Positions 17,848-28,800 of a stretch of 64,000 nucleotides of DNA are shown here, one piece after another. How positions within the stretch are numbered: position 1 is the first letter of the stretch; each line of letters begins with the position of its first letter. This stretch comes from Streptomyces albiflavescens. GTDB taxonomy: Bacteria; Actinomycetota; Actinomycetes; Streptomycetales; Streptomycetaceae. The DNA lies in the NCBI RefSeq assembly GCF_014645835.1, contig NZ_BMMM01000002.1, positions 629,233-693,232 of the forward strand, read 5' to 3'. The notes beneath the pieces were generated by a model. The model was not told the DNA's origin, made no database searches, and worked only from the letters and a program-made list of their open reading frames with translations. The position numbers and the translations under genes are program-made.

Positions 17848-18681
17848 ATGAATTCCGCACAGGCTGACGCCTACCTCCGCCGGATCGGGGCCCAGCACCC
17901 CGCGTGGCCCACGTCCGATGTGCTCCGGGAGCTACAGCTGCGCCATCTGGAGACGGTGCCGTTCGAGAACCTGTCGATCCACCTCGGCGAGGAGATCGTG
18001 CTGGACGAGAACAGCCTGGTGGACAAGCTGGTGGGCGCTCGCAGAGGTGGGTTCTGCTACGAACTGAACGGCGCGTTCGGGGCGTTGCTGGGGGCGCTGG
18101 GCTTCGACGTGACGCTGCTCGCGGCGCGGGTGTACGGCGATGAGGGGCGGCTCGGGATTCCGTACGACCATCTCGCGCTGCGGGTACGGACGGTGGATGG
18201 GGGCGACTGGCTGGCCGACGTCGGGTTCGGGGCGCACAGCCACTACCCGCTGGCCTTCGGGGAGAGAGGGGAGCAGGAGGATCCGGGCGGCACGTTCCGG
18301 GTCGTCGAATCGGGGCCGGACGTTGCGGGGGTTCGCGGTGTCGGCGGTTTGCGCGAGGGCGGGGACCTCGATGTCGTCCGGAACGACAAGCCGCAGTACC
18401 GCCTGGAGGTGCGGCCGCGGGTGCTGGGGGACTTCGTCACGGGGGCCTGGTGGCACAGCACGTCGCCTGTGTCGCATTTCGGGCGGTCGCTGGTCTGTTC
18501 GCGGGTCACGAAGGACGGAGGGAGGATCACGCTCAGCGGTCGGAACTTCACGGTGACCACGGCCGACGGGACGAAGGAGGTGTCGGAACTGGCCACGGAC
18601 GAGGAGGTGCTGGCCACGTATCGGGAGCGCTTCGGGATCGAGTTGGACGAGGTGCCGGAGGTGAGAAAGACACGGGGGTGA
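17848..18681 (+). CDS. Arylamine N-acetyltransferase
   Basis: A 277-residue NAT family protein that moves acetyl groups from acetyl-CoA to arylamines or hydrazines by a ping-pong mechanism. The catalytic triad is visible: Cys in RRGGFCYELN (about residue 70), His in YDHLALRV (about 107) and Asp in LADVGFG (about 125), spaced as in known NATs. It starts at ATG 17848, four bases after the comEC stop, so it is likely in the comEA-comEC transcript. NAT homologues also form amide bonds in ansamycin synthesis, but no such cluster is present. Confidence 0.95.
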   Translation: MNSAQADAYLRRIGAQHPAWPTSDVLRELQLRHLETVPFENLSIHLGEEIVLDENSLVDKLVGARRGGFCYELNGAFGALLGALGFDVTLLAARVYGDEGRLGIPYDHLALRVRTVDGGDWLADVGFGAHSHYPLAFGERGEQEDPGGTFRVVESGPDVAGVRGVGGLREGGDLDVVRNDKPQYRLEVRPRVLGDFVTGAWWHSTSPVSHFGRSLVCSRVTKDGGRITLSGRNFTVTTADGTKEVSELATDEEVLATYRERFGIELDEVPEVRKTRG

Positions 18682-18926
18682 GGTGGGGGGGCGGGAGCGA
18701 CATGGGCGCGGGAAGCGCGTCGGCGTCGGGAGGCGCATCGGCTGCGGCAGGTGCATCGGCTGCCGCGGGTGCCGGGTGCCGGGTGCTGGGAGCAGCGAGT
18801 CCGGCGGGTCCGGCGGCGGAAGGTGCGGCGGCTGGAGGAGACCTGGGCTGACCTGGCGTTCGGACATGACTGCCGCGAGGGCCGACCCCGTCGTCGGGGC
18901 TGCTGGACGTATCGGAAAATGTCCAT
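18682..18926. other. Low-complexity intergenic stretch
   Basis: No convincing gene. The first half has imperfect repeats of GGCGCATCGGCTGCGGCAGG type and GGGTGCCGGGTGC, which give open frames of Gly/Ala/Cys/Arg composition by chance. I see no tRNA or clear terminator. Confidence 0.6.
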
Positions 18927-19172
18927 GTGAGTGATGTGAGACATGTGCTGGTGCTGCCCGACCGCGATGCCGCGGAAGAGGCGGCGGAGGCGCTCGGTGA
19001 CCGGTTCGGGCTCGACGAGGAGCCACAGCTCGTACGGGACGCGCTGGCCGGTGAGGACGATGCCGAGGACGCGCAGTGGCTGGTGGTCCTGACGGACCCT
19101 GGGGAGCGCCTCGACGCGAAGGAGCTGGACGAGTTCGCGGGGGAGTGGGACGGCTGGCGCGAGGAGCCGTAG
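18927..19172 (+). CDS. Small acidic protein (81 aa), unknown function
   Basis: An 81-residue acidic protein beginning MSDVRHVLVLPDRDAAEEAAE and ending EWDGWREEP. About a third of its residues are Asp or Glu. The start is GTG. The codon pattern is fully GC3-rich, which supports coding. It immediately precedes holA. I do not recognise a family; the predicted beta-alpha-beta layout resembles small regulatory folds. Confidence 0.7.
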   Translation: MSDVRHVLVLPDRDAAEEAAEALGDRFGLDEEPQLVRDALAGEDDAEDAQWLVVLTDPGERLDAKELDEFAGEWDGWREEP

Positions 19173-19239
19173 CGCTCCGCTGGGAGGTGGGCGGCCCGAC
19201 CGGTCCTCGTTGTCAGTGGCGCGTGGGATGCTTTCGGTG

Positions 19240-20226
19240 ATGGCCAGGAAGACTGCACAAGACGACCCTCTCGCCCCCGTCACGCTTGCCGTGGGCCAGG
19301 AGGATCTCCTGCTCGACCGTGCCGTGCAGGAGGTGGTGGCCGCTGCCAGGGCCGCCGACGCCGACACGGATGTACGGGACCTCACCCCGGACCAGTTGCA
19401 GCCAGGCACGCTGGCCGAGCTGACGAGTCCGTCGCTGTTCTCCGAGCGCAAGGTCGTGGTCGTACGCAATGCGCAGGATCTGTCGGCCGACACCATCAAG
19501 GACGTGAAGGCGTACCTGGAGGCGCCGGCCGAGGAGATCACCCTTGTGCTGCTGCACGCGGGTGCAGCCAAGGGCAAGGGACTGCTCGATGCCGCGCGCA
19601 AGGTGGGGGCGCGGGAGGTGGCGTGCCCCAAGATGACGAAGCCGGCGGATCGGCTGGCGTTCGTGAGGGGGGAGTTCCGGGCGCTGGGAAGGTCTGCGAC
19701 TCCGGAGGCCTGTCAGGCGCTCGTCGACTCCATCGGGAGTGATCTGCGGGAGCTGGCTTCCGCGGTGTCTCAGCTGACGGCCGATGTCGAGGGGACGATC
19801 GACGAGGCCATCGTCGGGCGGTATTACACGGGGCGGGCCGAGGCGTCGAGCTTCACGGTTGCCGATCGGGCTGTGGAGGGGCGGGCCGCGGAGGCGTTGG
19901 AGGCATTGCGGTGGTCTCTGTCCACCGGGGTCGCGCCCGTGATGATCACCAGTGCGTTGGCACAAGGGGTGCGGGCGATCGGCAAGCTGTCCTCCGCCCG
20001 TGGGGGGCGTCCTGCCGACCTTGCGCGTGAGCTCGGGATGCCGCCGTGGAAGATCGATCGGGTGCGGCAGCAGATGCGGGGGTGGACTCCTGACGGGGTT
20101 GCCGTCGCGCTGCGGGCCGTCGCGGAGGCCGATGCCGGCGTCAAGGGCGGTGGGGATGACCCCGAGTACGCCCTGGAGAAGGCGGTTGTCGTCATTGCTC
20201 GGGCGGCGCGGTCTCGTCGGGGTTAG
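19240..20226 (+). CDS. holA: DNA polymerase III, delta subunit
   Basis: A 328-residue AAA+-like clamp-loader subunit. Delta opens the beta sliding clamp during loading; the clamp-binding element is in the N-terminal domain. Recognisable segments are DLTPDQLQPGTLAELTSPSL and LFSERKVVVVRNA early, KMTKPADRLAFV around residue 140, and a helical C-terminal collar domain with ALEALRWSLSTGVAPV. It lacks a Walker A motif, as expected for delta. ATG at 19240 gives MARKTAQDDPLAPVTL; a start 30 bases upstream is possible. The position beside rpsT and lepA is the standard actinobacterial order. Confidence 0.93.
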   Translation: MARKTAQDDPLAPVTLAVGQEDLLLDRAVQEVVAAARAADADTDVRDLTPDQLQPGTLAELTSPSLFSERKVVVVRNAQDLSADTIKDVKAYLEAPAEEITLVLLHAGAAKGKGLLDAARKVGAREVACPKMTKPADRLAFVRGEFRALGRSATPEACQALVDSIGSDLRELASAVSQLTADVEGTIDEAIVGRYYTGRAEASSFTVADRAVEGRAAEALEALRWSLSTGVAPVMITSALAQGVRAIGKLSSARGGRPADLARELGMPPWKIDRVRQQMRGWTPDGVAVALRAVAEADAGVKGGGDDPEYALEKAVVVIARAARSRRG

Positions 20227-20253
20227 GTTCCCGGCGGTGGTGTCGGCCGAGGA

Positions 20254-20329
20254 TTTTTCGCCCCCTCTGCCCACCTCTCCGTCCCTGTCCCTCCCCTCAA
20301 GCTCGACTTCGCTCGAGCAGGAGGAGCCC
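20254..20329 (+). repeat. Partial dispersed repeat followed by degenerate palindromic element
   Basis: 20254-20290 (GATTTTTCGCCCCCTCTGCC and following) matches the 5' part of the long intergenic repeat seen at 32.6, 38.0 and 54.1 kb. 20291-20329 (CTCCCCTCAAGCTCGACTTC then GCTCGAGCAGGAGGAGCCC) is a worn copy of the palindrome found inside the acyl-CoA synthetase gene at 23465. Confidence 0.7.
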
Positions 20330-20573
20330 GATGGATGTCGGTACGAAAGGTAGGTAGATACAGCAATGCCCCCGAAGTGGGTCCGGGGGCACTGTACGCG
20401 GCGTGGCGACCACGATGTCTGTCCGTGAGTCGAGGTAGAGGGCTCGACGTGTCCTCACGGTGGATTGAACGTTCCCCAGGCTTGCGAACGCAGGTCGCGC
20501 ACGGGTCCGGGGGGTGCCGGTCAGGAGCGGGCGCGAGGGCCCGCTTGGTCCTTCCCGGTGGTCAAGTCAGGGG

Positions 20574-20591
20574 TGAGCCCAGCGGGGCTCA
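20574..20591 (-). terminator. rpsT terminator hairpin
   Basis: Stem TGAGCCC / GGGCTCA with loop AGCG lies directly downstream of the rpsT stop on the minus strand. There is no strong U-tract, as is common for actinobacterial terminators. Confidence 0.6.
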
Positions 20592-20597
20592 GCCGAC

Positions 20598-20864
20598 TCA
20601 GCCCTTGAGGGAAGCGACCTTCGAAGCAAGCGCCGACTTCTTGTTGGCGGCCTGGTTCTTGTGGATGACGCCCTTCGAGACGGCCTTGTCGAGCTGGCGC
20701 GACGCGGCGCGCGTGTACTCGGTGGCCTTCTCGACGTCACCCGCGGCAGCGGCCTCGCGGGCCTTGCGGATCGCAGTCTTCAGGGAAGACTTGACGGCCT
20801 TGTTGCGCAGCCGGGCCTTCTCGTTGGTCTTGATCCGCTTGATCTGGGACTTGATGTTCGCCAC
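20598..20864 (-). CDS. rpsT: 30S ribosomal protein S20
   Basis: An 88-residue, highly basic, all-helical protein. It begins [30 protein letters not shown] (GTG start read as Met) and ends [13 protein letters not shown], the usual actinobacterial S20. It binds 16S rRNA near the 5' domain early in 30S assembly. The GTG at 20864 gives the conserved ANIKSQ start, with AAAGG a few bases upstream. It is transcribed against its neighbours, divergent from lepA. Confidence 0.97.
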   Translation of the reverse strand: MANIKSQIKRIKTNEKARLRNKAVKSSLKTAIRKAREAAAAGDVEKATEYTRAASRQLDKAVSKGVIHKNQAANKKSALASKVASLKG

Positions 20865-21168
20865 GAAATGAGCCTTTACAGGTTCAGGCGCGCGAGACAG
20901 CACGTCTCACTCGCCGTTTTGATTTCCTTGAGGTGTGCCTCCTGCAGAGAGGGCATGAGACACAGCGAACCAGGCTACCAGCCGTCGTACGACCAGCCCA
21001 AACCGGTCGTCGGCCGCCCGCTCACGCGGCCCCGAGTCGCCCGCTCACGCGGCCCCGAGTCGCCCGCTCACGCGGCCCAAACCGGCGCAGCTCCCCACCC
21101 GTGGGACCATGGAACCTACGTATCGATCCGACCCGAGGCGACAGGCGCCTCAAGAGACAGGACCCTGC
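20865..21168. other. Divergent rpsT/lepA intergenic region
   Basis: No gene seen. It holds the promoters for rpsT (leftward) and lepA (rightward), which I could not place confidently, and a 23-base tandem repeat (21015-21078). Confidence 0.55.
21015..21078. repeat. 23-bp tandem repeat, 2.8 copies, upstream of lepA
   Basis: Unit CGCCCGCTCACGCGGCCCCG plus AGT occurs twice exactly (21015-21037, 21038-21060) and then for 18 bases (21061-21078). It lies about 90-150 bases before the lepA start, within the divergent promoter region. Confidence 0.95.
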
Positions 21169-23037
<1,869 letters not shown>

Positions 23038-23092
23038 TCACCCGTTCCTCGGGAACAGTCGTCTGTTACCCCCGGAAACTCGGGCACAATGC

Positions 23093-23122
23093 GGGCTCGT
23101 CGCGCTTCGGCGCGGCGAGCCC
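23093..23122 (+). terminator. lepA terminator
   Basis: A 13-base stem GGGCTCGTCGCGC / GCGCGGCGAGCCC (one G-T type pairing) with the stable loop TTCG lies about 55 bases after the lepA stop. Confidence 0.75.
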
Positions 23123-23217
23123 GTACGCGTGCGTAGGGTTGCGCTCTGTAGGAAGTGACAGGCCGCCGCCCCTTACGCACTGGCCGGACGCGCTTTACTC
23201 TGATCTCTGCTCGATGG

Positions 23218-23232
23218 TTACTCGCGAGTTAA
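23218..23232. promoter_or_regulatory. Candidate operator palindrome upstream of acyl-CoA synthetase
   Basis: TTACTCGCGAGTTAA contains the perfect 10-base palindrome ACTCGCGAGT. It stands 120 bases before the synthetase start in an otherwise GC-rich spacer. The size and symmetry suit a TetR-family regulator of fatty acid degradation, but no regulator gene is nearby and the match to any known consensus was not checked. The rest of 23233-23352 is rich in CAGCC-type repeats without a gene. Confidence 0.4.
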
Positions 23233-23352
23233 ACAACAGCCGCAACCAGCCAGCCGCACAGCGGTAGTCGGCAGCCAGAAGACAGCCAGTTGGCAGCAGC
23301 CGGCAGTCGGTCGAGCCAGACGCACGCACTGTCGCGGGCCCCGGAGGATGTC

Positions 23353-25266
23353 GTGAGCGACACACAGACCCTGATCGAGAACCGTCCGCCGTCCGTGGCG
23401 GCCCTCTTCCTGGAGCGCGTGGCGGCCACACCGGACGCCGAGGCCTACCGCTACCCGGTGCCGCCCTCCCCCAAGCTCTCGGCTTCGCCCGAGCAGGGAG
23501 GTGCCCCCACGGGCGAGGGTCCGGACGAGTGGAAGTCGCTGAGCTGGGCGCAGGCCGCGGAGCGGGTCTTCGCCATTGCGGCCGGTCTGATCGAACTGGG
23601 TGTGCAGCCGGAGCAGCGCGTCGCGCTCGCCTCCTCCACCCGGGTCGAGTGGATACTGGCCGACCTCGGCATCCTGTGCGCCGGCGCGGCCACGACGACC
23701 GTGTACCCGCAGACCAACGCCGAGGAGTCGGCGTTCATCCTCTCCGACTCCGAGAGCAAGGTGCTCATCGCGGAGGACGCGGCGCAGCTCGCCAAGGCGC
23801 GCGAGAAGCGCGCCGAGCTGCCCGAGCTGACCCATGTGGTCGTCATCGACCCGGCCGGCGTCGAGACCGGCGACTGGGTGCTCACCCTCGCCGAGCTGGA
23901 GACGCGCGGCGCCGCCTACCTGGAGAAGAACCCCGACCTGATCAAGGAGAGGGTCGGCGCGATCACCGCCGATCAGCTCGCGACCCTCATCTACACCTCC
24001 GGCACCACGGGTCGTCCCAAGGGTGTCCGCCTCCCGCACGACAACTGGGCGTACATGGCGAAGGCGATCGCCGCGACCGGGCTGATCAGCGGCGAGGACG
24101 TGCAGTACCTGTGGCTGCCGCTCGCGCACGTCTTCGGCAAGGTGCTCACCTCAGGCCAGATCGAGGTCGGGCACGTCACCGCCGTCGACGGCCGTGTCGA
24201 CAAGATCATCGAGAACCTTCCGGTCGTGCAGCCCACGTACATGGCGGCCGTCCCGCGCATCTTCGAGAAGGTCTACAACGGGGTCGCGGCCAAGGCTCGG
24301 GCCGGCGGCGGCGCCAAGTACAAGATCTTCCAGTGGGCCGCCGAGGTCGCCCGCGAGTACGCCAAGACCAGCCAGGACAACTTCCGCCGCACCGGCACCG
24401 CCTCCGTTCCCTTCGCGCTCGGCGCCAAGCACAAGGTCGCCGACGCGCTCGTCTTCGCCAAGATCCGTGAGGCCTTCGGCGGCAACCTGCGCGCCTGCGT
24501 CTCCGGCTCCGCCGCGCTCGCGCCCGAGATCGGCTACTTCTTCGCGGGCGCCGGCATCCACATCCTGGAGGGCTACGGCCTCACGGAGTCCTCCGCGGCC
24601 TCCTTCGTGAACCCCGGCGAGGCGTACCGCACCGGCACCGTCGGCAAGCCGCTGCCCGGCACCGAGGTGCGCATCGCGGACGACGGCGAGATCCTGCTGC
24701 GCGGCCCCGGCATCATGGAGGGCTACCACGGGCTGCCCGAGAAGACCGCCGAGGTCCTGGAGTCGGACGGCTGGTTCCACACGGGCGACATCGGCGAGCT
24801 GTCCCCCGACGGCTACCTGCGCATCACCGACCGCAAGAAGGACCTCATCAAGACCTCCGGTGGCAAGTACATCGCGCCCGCCGAGGTCGAGGGCCAGTTC
24901 AAGGCCGTCTGCCCGTACGTCTCCAACATCCTCGTGCACGGCGCCGACCGGAACTTCTGCACCGCGCTCATCGCCCTCGACGAGCCGTCCATCCTGGACT
25001 GGGCGAAGGAGAACGGCCTGGCGGGCAAGTCGTACGCCGATGTCGTCGCCGCGCCGGCCACCGTCGCCCTCGTCGAGGGCTACGTCAAGGAACTCAACGA
25101 AGGCCTCCAGCGCTGGCAGACCATCAAGAAGTTCCGCCTCCTGCCGCGCGACCTCGACGTCGAACACGGCGAGATCACGCCCAGCCTGAAGCTGAAGCGG
25201 CCGGTCGTCGAGCGGGAGTACAAGCACCTGATCGACGAGATGTACGCGGGGACGCGCGAGGCCTGA
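23353..25266 (+). CDS. Long-chain fatty acyl-CoA synthetase (AMP-forming)
   Basis: A 637-residue ANL-superfamily enzyme that activates fatty acids as acyl-AMP and then acyl-CoA. The AMP-binding P-loop is YTSGTTGRPKG (about residue 215), the A5 motif is EGYGLTESSA (about 410), DGWFHTGDIGELSPDG is about 475, and the hinge/C-terminal lysine region is DRKKDLIKTSGGKYIAP (about 495). Length matches the FadD15-like actinobacterial group. GTG at 23353 follows GGAGG. Near residue 40-55 the protein carries an in-frame insert (SPKLSASPEQGGAPTGEG) encoded by a palindromic repeat element, which other family members should lack. It is monocistronic with a downstream bidirectional terminator. Confidence 0.95.
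   Translation: MSDTQTLIENRPPSVAALFLERVAATPDAEAYRYPVPPSPKLSASPEQGGAPTGEGPDEWKSLSWAQAAERVFAIAAGLIELGVQPEQRVALASSTRVEWILADLGILCAGAATTTVYPQTNAEESAFILSDSESKVLIAEDAAQLAKAREKRAELPELTHVVVIDPAGVETGDWVLTLAELETRGAAYLEKNPDLIKERVGAITADQLATLIYTSGTTGRPKGVRLPHDNWAYMAKAIAATGLISGEDVQYLWLPLAHVFGKVLTSGQIEVGHVTAVDGRVDKIIENLPVVQPTYMAAVPRIFEKVYNGVAAKARAGGGAKYKIFQWAAEVAREYAKTSQDNFRRTGTASVPFALGAKHKVADALVFAKIREAFGGNLRACVSGSAALAPEIGYFFAGAGIHILEGYGLTESSAASFVNPGEAYRTGTVGKPLPGTEVRIADDGEILLRGPGIMEGYHGLPEKTAEVLESDGWFHTGDIGELSPDGYLRITDRKKDLIKTSGGKYIAPAEVEGQFKAVCPYVSNILVHGADRNFCTALIALDEPSILDWAKENGLAGKSYADVVAAPATVALVEGYVKELNEGLQRWQTIKKFRLLPRDLDVEHGEITPSLKLKRPVVEREYKHLIDEMYAGTREA
23465..23509 (-). repeat. Palindromic repeat element inserted in acyl-CoA synthetase gene
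   Basis: On the minus strand the element reads TGGGGGCACCTCCCTGCTCG, an inner hairpin around GGGCGAAGCCGAGAGC, then TTGGGGGAGG. It is one of three coding-region copies in the window, with others at 32857 in hemW and 45818 in rnz. It stays in frame and adds about 15 residues. Confidence 0.85.
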
Positions 25267-25281
25267 CCTCGAGCGACGCCC

Positions 25282-25306
25282 GGGGCGGGGCTACAGGCCC
25301 CGCCCC
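25282..25306. terminator. Bidirectional terminator between acyl-CoA synthetase and response regulator
   Basis: A perfect 9-base-pair stem GGGGCGGGG / CCCCGCCCC with a seven-base loop lies at the convergent ends of two genes. It overlaps the response-regulator stop. Confidence 0.75.
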
Positions 25307-25875
25307 CTCCGCATCTCTCTCAACAGCTCCTCCATCTGCCGTATCTGATGGCGCAGTTCGAAGACGTCCTGGAGGCTGCTGGCCGCCATGTGCGTCTCGA
25401 TCTTCTTCAGGCGGTTGGCGAGCTGGTCGAAGTGCTCCTGTTCACGTGCCAGCATCCGCTCCAGCTGCTGGTTCTTGCGGTGCAGGTCGAGGAAGACGGT
25501 GACCTTGGCGCGCAGGACCCAGGGGTCGAAGGGTTTCGTCAGATAGTCGGCGGCGCCGGTCGCATATCCGCGAAAGGCGTAGCCCGCGTCGGCGTCCGTG
25601 CCCGTCAGGAAGATGATGGGGACGTCCTTCGTCTGGTCGAGCCGCTTGATGTTCGCGGCGGTCTCGAAGCCGTCCATGCCCGGCATCCGGATGTCGAGCA
25701 GCACGACGGCGAACCGCTGCCGCAGCAGGGCCTTCATCGCCTCCTCGCCGGAACGCGCGCGTACCAGTGGTTCGTTGAGGGACCCCAGGACGGCCTCCAG
25801 TGCGATCAGGTTGTCCTCCATGTCGTCGACAAGAAGGATGCTGGCGCGCTCGTCGGTCGTTTCCTCAGCGCTCAT
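25291..25875 (-). CDS. Response regulator (receiver domain with C-terminal coiled coil)
   Basis: A 194-residue protein. The receiver domain (about 12-130) has the acidic pocket LLVDDMED, phosphorylation site VVLLDIRMPGMDG, LTGTDAD with the conserved Thr, and the KPF lysine. The rest (about 130-194) is a coiled coil with LDLHRKNQQLERML and IRQMEELLREMRRG; there is no DNA-binding domain. It begins 13 bases after the hybrid kinase stop, with GAGG inside the kinase end, so the two are co-translated. Layout and size resemble OsaB of S. coelicolor, which pairs with kinase OsaA; homology inferred, not searched. Confidence 0.93.
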   Translation of the reverse strand: MSAEETTDERASILLVDDMEDNLIALEAVLGSLNEPLVRARSGEEAMKALLRQRFAVVLLDIRMPGMDGFETAANIKRLDQTKDVPIIFLTGTDADAGYAFRGYATGAADYLTKPFDPWVLRAKVTVFLDLHRKNQQLERMLAREQEHFDQLANRLKKIETHMAASSLQDVFELRHQIRQMEELLREMRRGRGL

Positions 25876-25888
25876 GATGACTGTTGCC

Positions 25889-28800
25889 TCACTCAGTCGT
25901 CGGTGGAACCGCGGACTCCCCTGATGTGCTCGGTCCCGGTACAGCCGCACCGTCCGCGGCGTCCTGCTCCGGTTCGTCCGTGCTCTCCGGGTCGAGGAGG
26001 GCGCAGACGACGGTGAGGAGCTGGTCGACGTCCACCGGTTTCGGTACGTAGTCGTTGGCGCCCCGTGCGATGGACTTCTCGCGGTCGCCGGGCATCGCCT
26101 TCGCGGTCAGCGCGACGATGGGCAGGCCGGTCCAGCGCGGGGTGCGGCGGATGGCGGAGATCGTTTCGTAGCCGTCCATCTCCGGCATCATGATGTCCAT
26201 CAGGACGAGTTCGACGTCGGGATTGCGCTCCAGCGTCTCGACGCCCTCGCGGCCGTTCTCCGCGTAGAGGACGGGCATGCCGACGCGGCCCAGGACATGG
26301 GTGAGCGCGAAAACGTTGCGGATGTCGTCGTCCACGATCAACACCCGTCGTCCCGGCAGGACTTGGCCCGCCCGGCCGGACTTCCACGCCTCCAATTTGG
26401 TGGGTGTCGGCCAGGTGTCGTCGGTGTCGTGCGCGGTGTACGGCTCGGTGGACAGCTGCTCGGGCACGTGCACCTGGCGGTCCTCGGGAGCGGGTCCGGT
26501 CGCCGTGTGCCCGGGGCTCACGACAGGGACGTACAGCGTGAAGGTCGAGCCCTTGCCTGGCTTGCTCTCCGCGATGATCCGGCCACCGAGCAGCCCGGCG
26601 ATCTCCCGGCTGATGGACAGGCCGAGGCCCGTGCCGCCGTACTTGCGGTTGGTGGTGCCGTCGGCCTGCTGGAACGCCTCGAAGATCACCGGGAGTTTCT
26701 CCGCGGCGATGCCGATGCCGGTGTCGGAGACCGCGAAGGCGATCACGTCGTCGCTGTTCTCGCGGGTGTAGGTGTGGTCCGGGTCCTTGAGGCGGTTGAC
26801 GCGCAGCTCGACGCGGCCGGTCGCGGTGAACTTGATCGCGTTGGAGAGCAGGTTGCGCAGGATCTGCTGGAGCCGCTGCTCGTCCGAGTACATCTCCCGC
26901 GGTACGTCCTCGCCGACCGTCACCTCGAAGGCGAGACCCCGGTCCAGAGTGAGTGGGCGGAAGGTCGCGTGGACGTAGTCGAGCAGCTTGATCAACGGCA
27001 GCCTCTTCGGGCGTACGTCCATCCGGCCGGCCTCGATCTTGGACAGGTCGAGGATGTCGTTGATCAGCTGGAGGAGGTCGGACCCCGAGCGGTGGATGGT
27101 GGTCGCGAACTGCACTTCCTGGTCGGAGAGATGGCCGTCCGGGTTGTCGGAGAGCAGCCGGGCGAGGATCAGCAGCGAGTTGAGCGGTGTGCGCAGTTCG
27201 TGCGACATGTTCGCCAGGAACTCGGACTTGTACTGCGAGCTGGTCGCCAGCAGGGCCGCCTTCTCTTCGAGTTCGGCGTTCGAGCGCTGCAACTCGGCCT
27301 GCTGCGACTGGAGTTCGTCCGAGCGGTCCTGGAGCTGGATGGCCAGCCGCTGGGACTCGCCGAGCAGGGACTCCGTACGGGAGTTGGCGATGATGGTGTT
27401 GATGGCGACGCCGATGGTGTTCACGAACTGGTCGAAGAAGGCCAGGTGGACGTCGGAGAAGCGGGAGAAGGAGGCGAGTTCGATGACGCCGAGCAGTTTG
27501 TCCTCGAAGAGGATCGGGATGATCACGACGCTCGCCGGAGCCGCCTCGCCGAGTCCGCTGTTGATTTTGATGTAGTCCGGCGGGGCCTCTTCGACGAGGA
27601 TCCGCTTCTTCTCGCGCGCCGCCTGCCGGACCAGCCCGTGGACCGGCATGCCGCCCGTGTCGACGGTCGCGCCCTGTGCCGAGCCGTACCCGGCGATGAA
27701 GGCGAGCCCCTTGGAGGGCACGGCCGTTCGCAGTGACGTACCGTCCTCCTCCGGGTCGGCCAGGAAGAAGGCGCCGTACTGCGCGTTCACCAGCGGGGTC
27801 AGCTCACGCAGGATCAGGTCGGCGACCTCCATCAGGTCGCGGTGGCCCTGCATCAGCGCGGCGAGACGGGCGAGGTTCGACTCCAGCCAGTCCTTCGCGC
27901 GCGTGGTCTCGCGGAGGTTGGCCACCATCAGGTTGATGTTGTCCTTCAGCTCGGCGACCTCGCCCTGGGTCTCCACGGTGATGGAGCGGGACATGTCGCC
28001 CTGGGCCACGGCGGACGCCACTTCGGCGATCGCGCGGACCTGGGTGGTGAGGTTGGAGGCGAGCTCGTTCACGTTCGTCGTCAGGCGCTTCCAGGTGCCG
28101 TACACGCCCTCGACCCTTGCCTGGCCGCCGAGTTGGCCCTCGGAGCCCACCTCGCGGGCCACGCGGGTGACCTCGGAGGAGAAGGAGGAGAGGGTGTCGA
28201 CCATCGTGTTGATGGTGGTCTTCAGTTCCAGGATCTCGCCGCGGGCGTCCACGTCGATCTTCTTCGACAGGTCGCCCTGGGCCACGGCCGTCGCGACCTG
28301 CGCGATGTTCCGTACCTGTGAGGTCAGGTTGTCGGCCATGTAGTTGACGTTGTCGGTCAGATCGCGCCAGACGCCCGAGACGCCCAGCACCTGGGCGCGG
28401 CCGCCCAGCCGTCCGTCGGTGCCGACCTCACGGGCCACGCGGGTCACCTCGTCGGCGAAGGCGCGCAGCTGCTCCACCATCGTGTTGACGGTGTCCTTCA
28501 GCTCCAGGATCTCGCCACGGGCGTCGACGGTGATCTTCTTCGACAGGTCGCCGTTCGCGACCGCTGTCGTCACCTGGGCGATGTTCCGGACCTGTGAGGT
28601 CAGGTTCAGGGCCATGAAGTTGACGTTGTCGGTGAGGTCCTTCCAGACCCCGGACACGCCGCGCACCTGGGCCTGGCCGCCGAGGTTTCCCTCGGTGCCG
28701 ACCTCGCGGGCGACGCGGGTGACCTCGTCGGCGAAGGCGGAGAGCTGGTCGACCATGGTGTTGATGGTCGACTTGAGTTCGAGGATCTCGCCCTTCGCCT

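Larger units (their letters stand above)
20227..20597. other. Intergenic region between holA and rpsT with repeats and hairpins
   Basis: No gene seen. It contains the 5' part of the dispersed intergenic repeat (20254-20290), a degenerate palindromic element (20291-20329), a GC-rich hairpin TGCCCCCG / CGGGGGCA (20367-20374/20384-20391) that could end holA transcription, and the rpsT terminator (20574-20591). The stretch 20400-20560 has no feature I can name. Confidence 0.6.

Noticed and set aside
18683..18934. Cys/Gly-rich small frame (GCGRCIGCRGCR), looking like a metallothionein
   Set aside because: It arises from short GC repeats, has no ribosome-binding site and overlaps the start of the 81-residue gene in another frame.
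20400..20560. Possible tRNA-like fold in the holA-rpsT spacer (GTGGATTGAAC segment)
   Set aside because: No acceptor or anticodon stem can be paired.
21015..21078. CRISPR-like array
   Set aside because: The 23-base units are directly adjacent with no spacers, so this is a plain tandem repeat. No cas genes are in the window.
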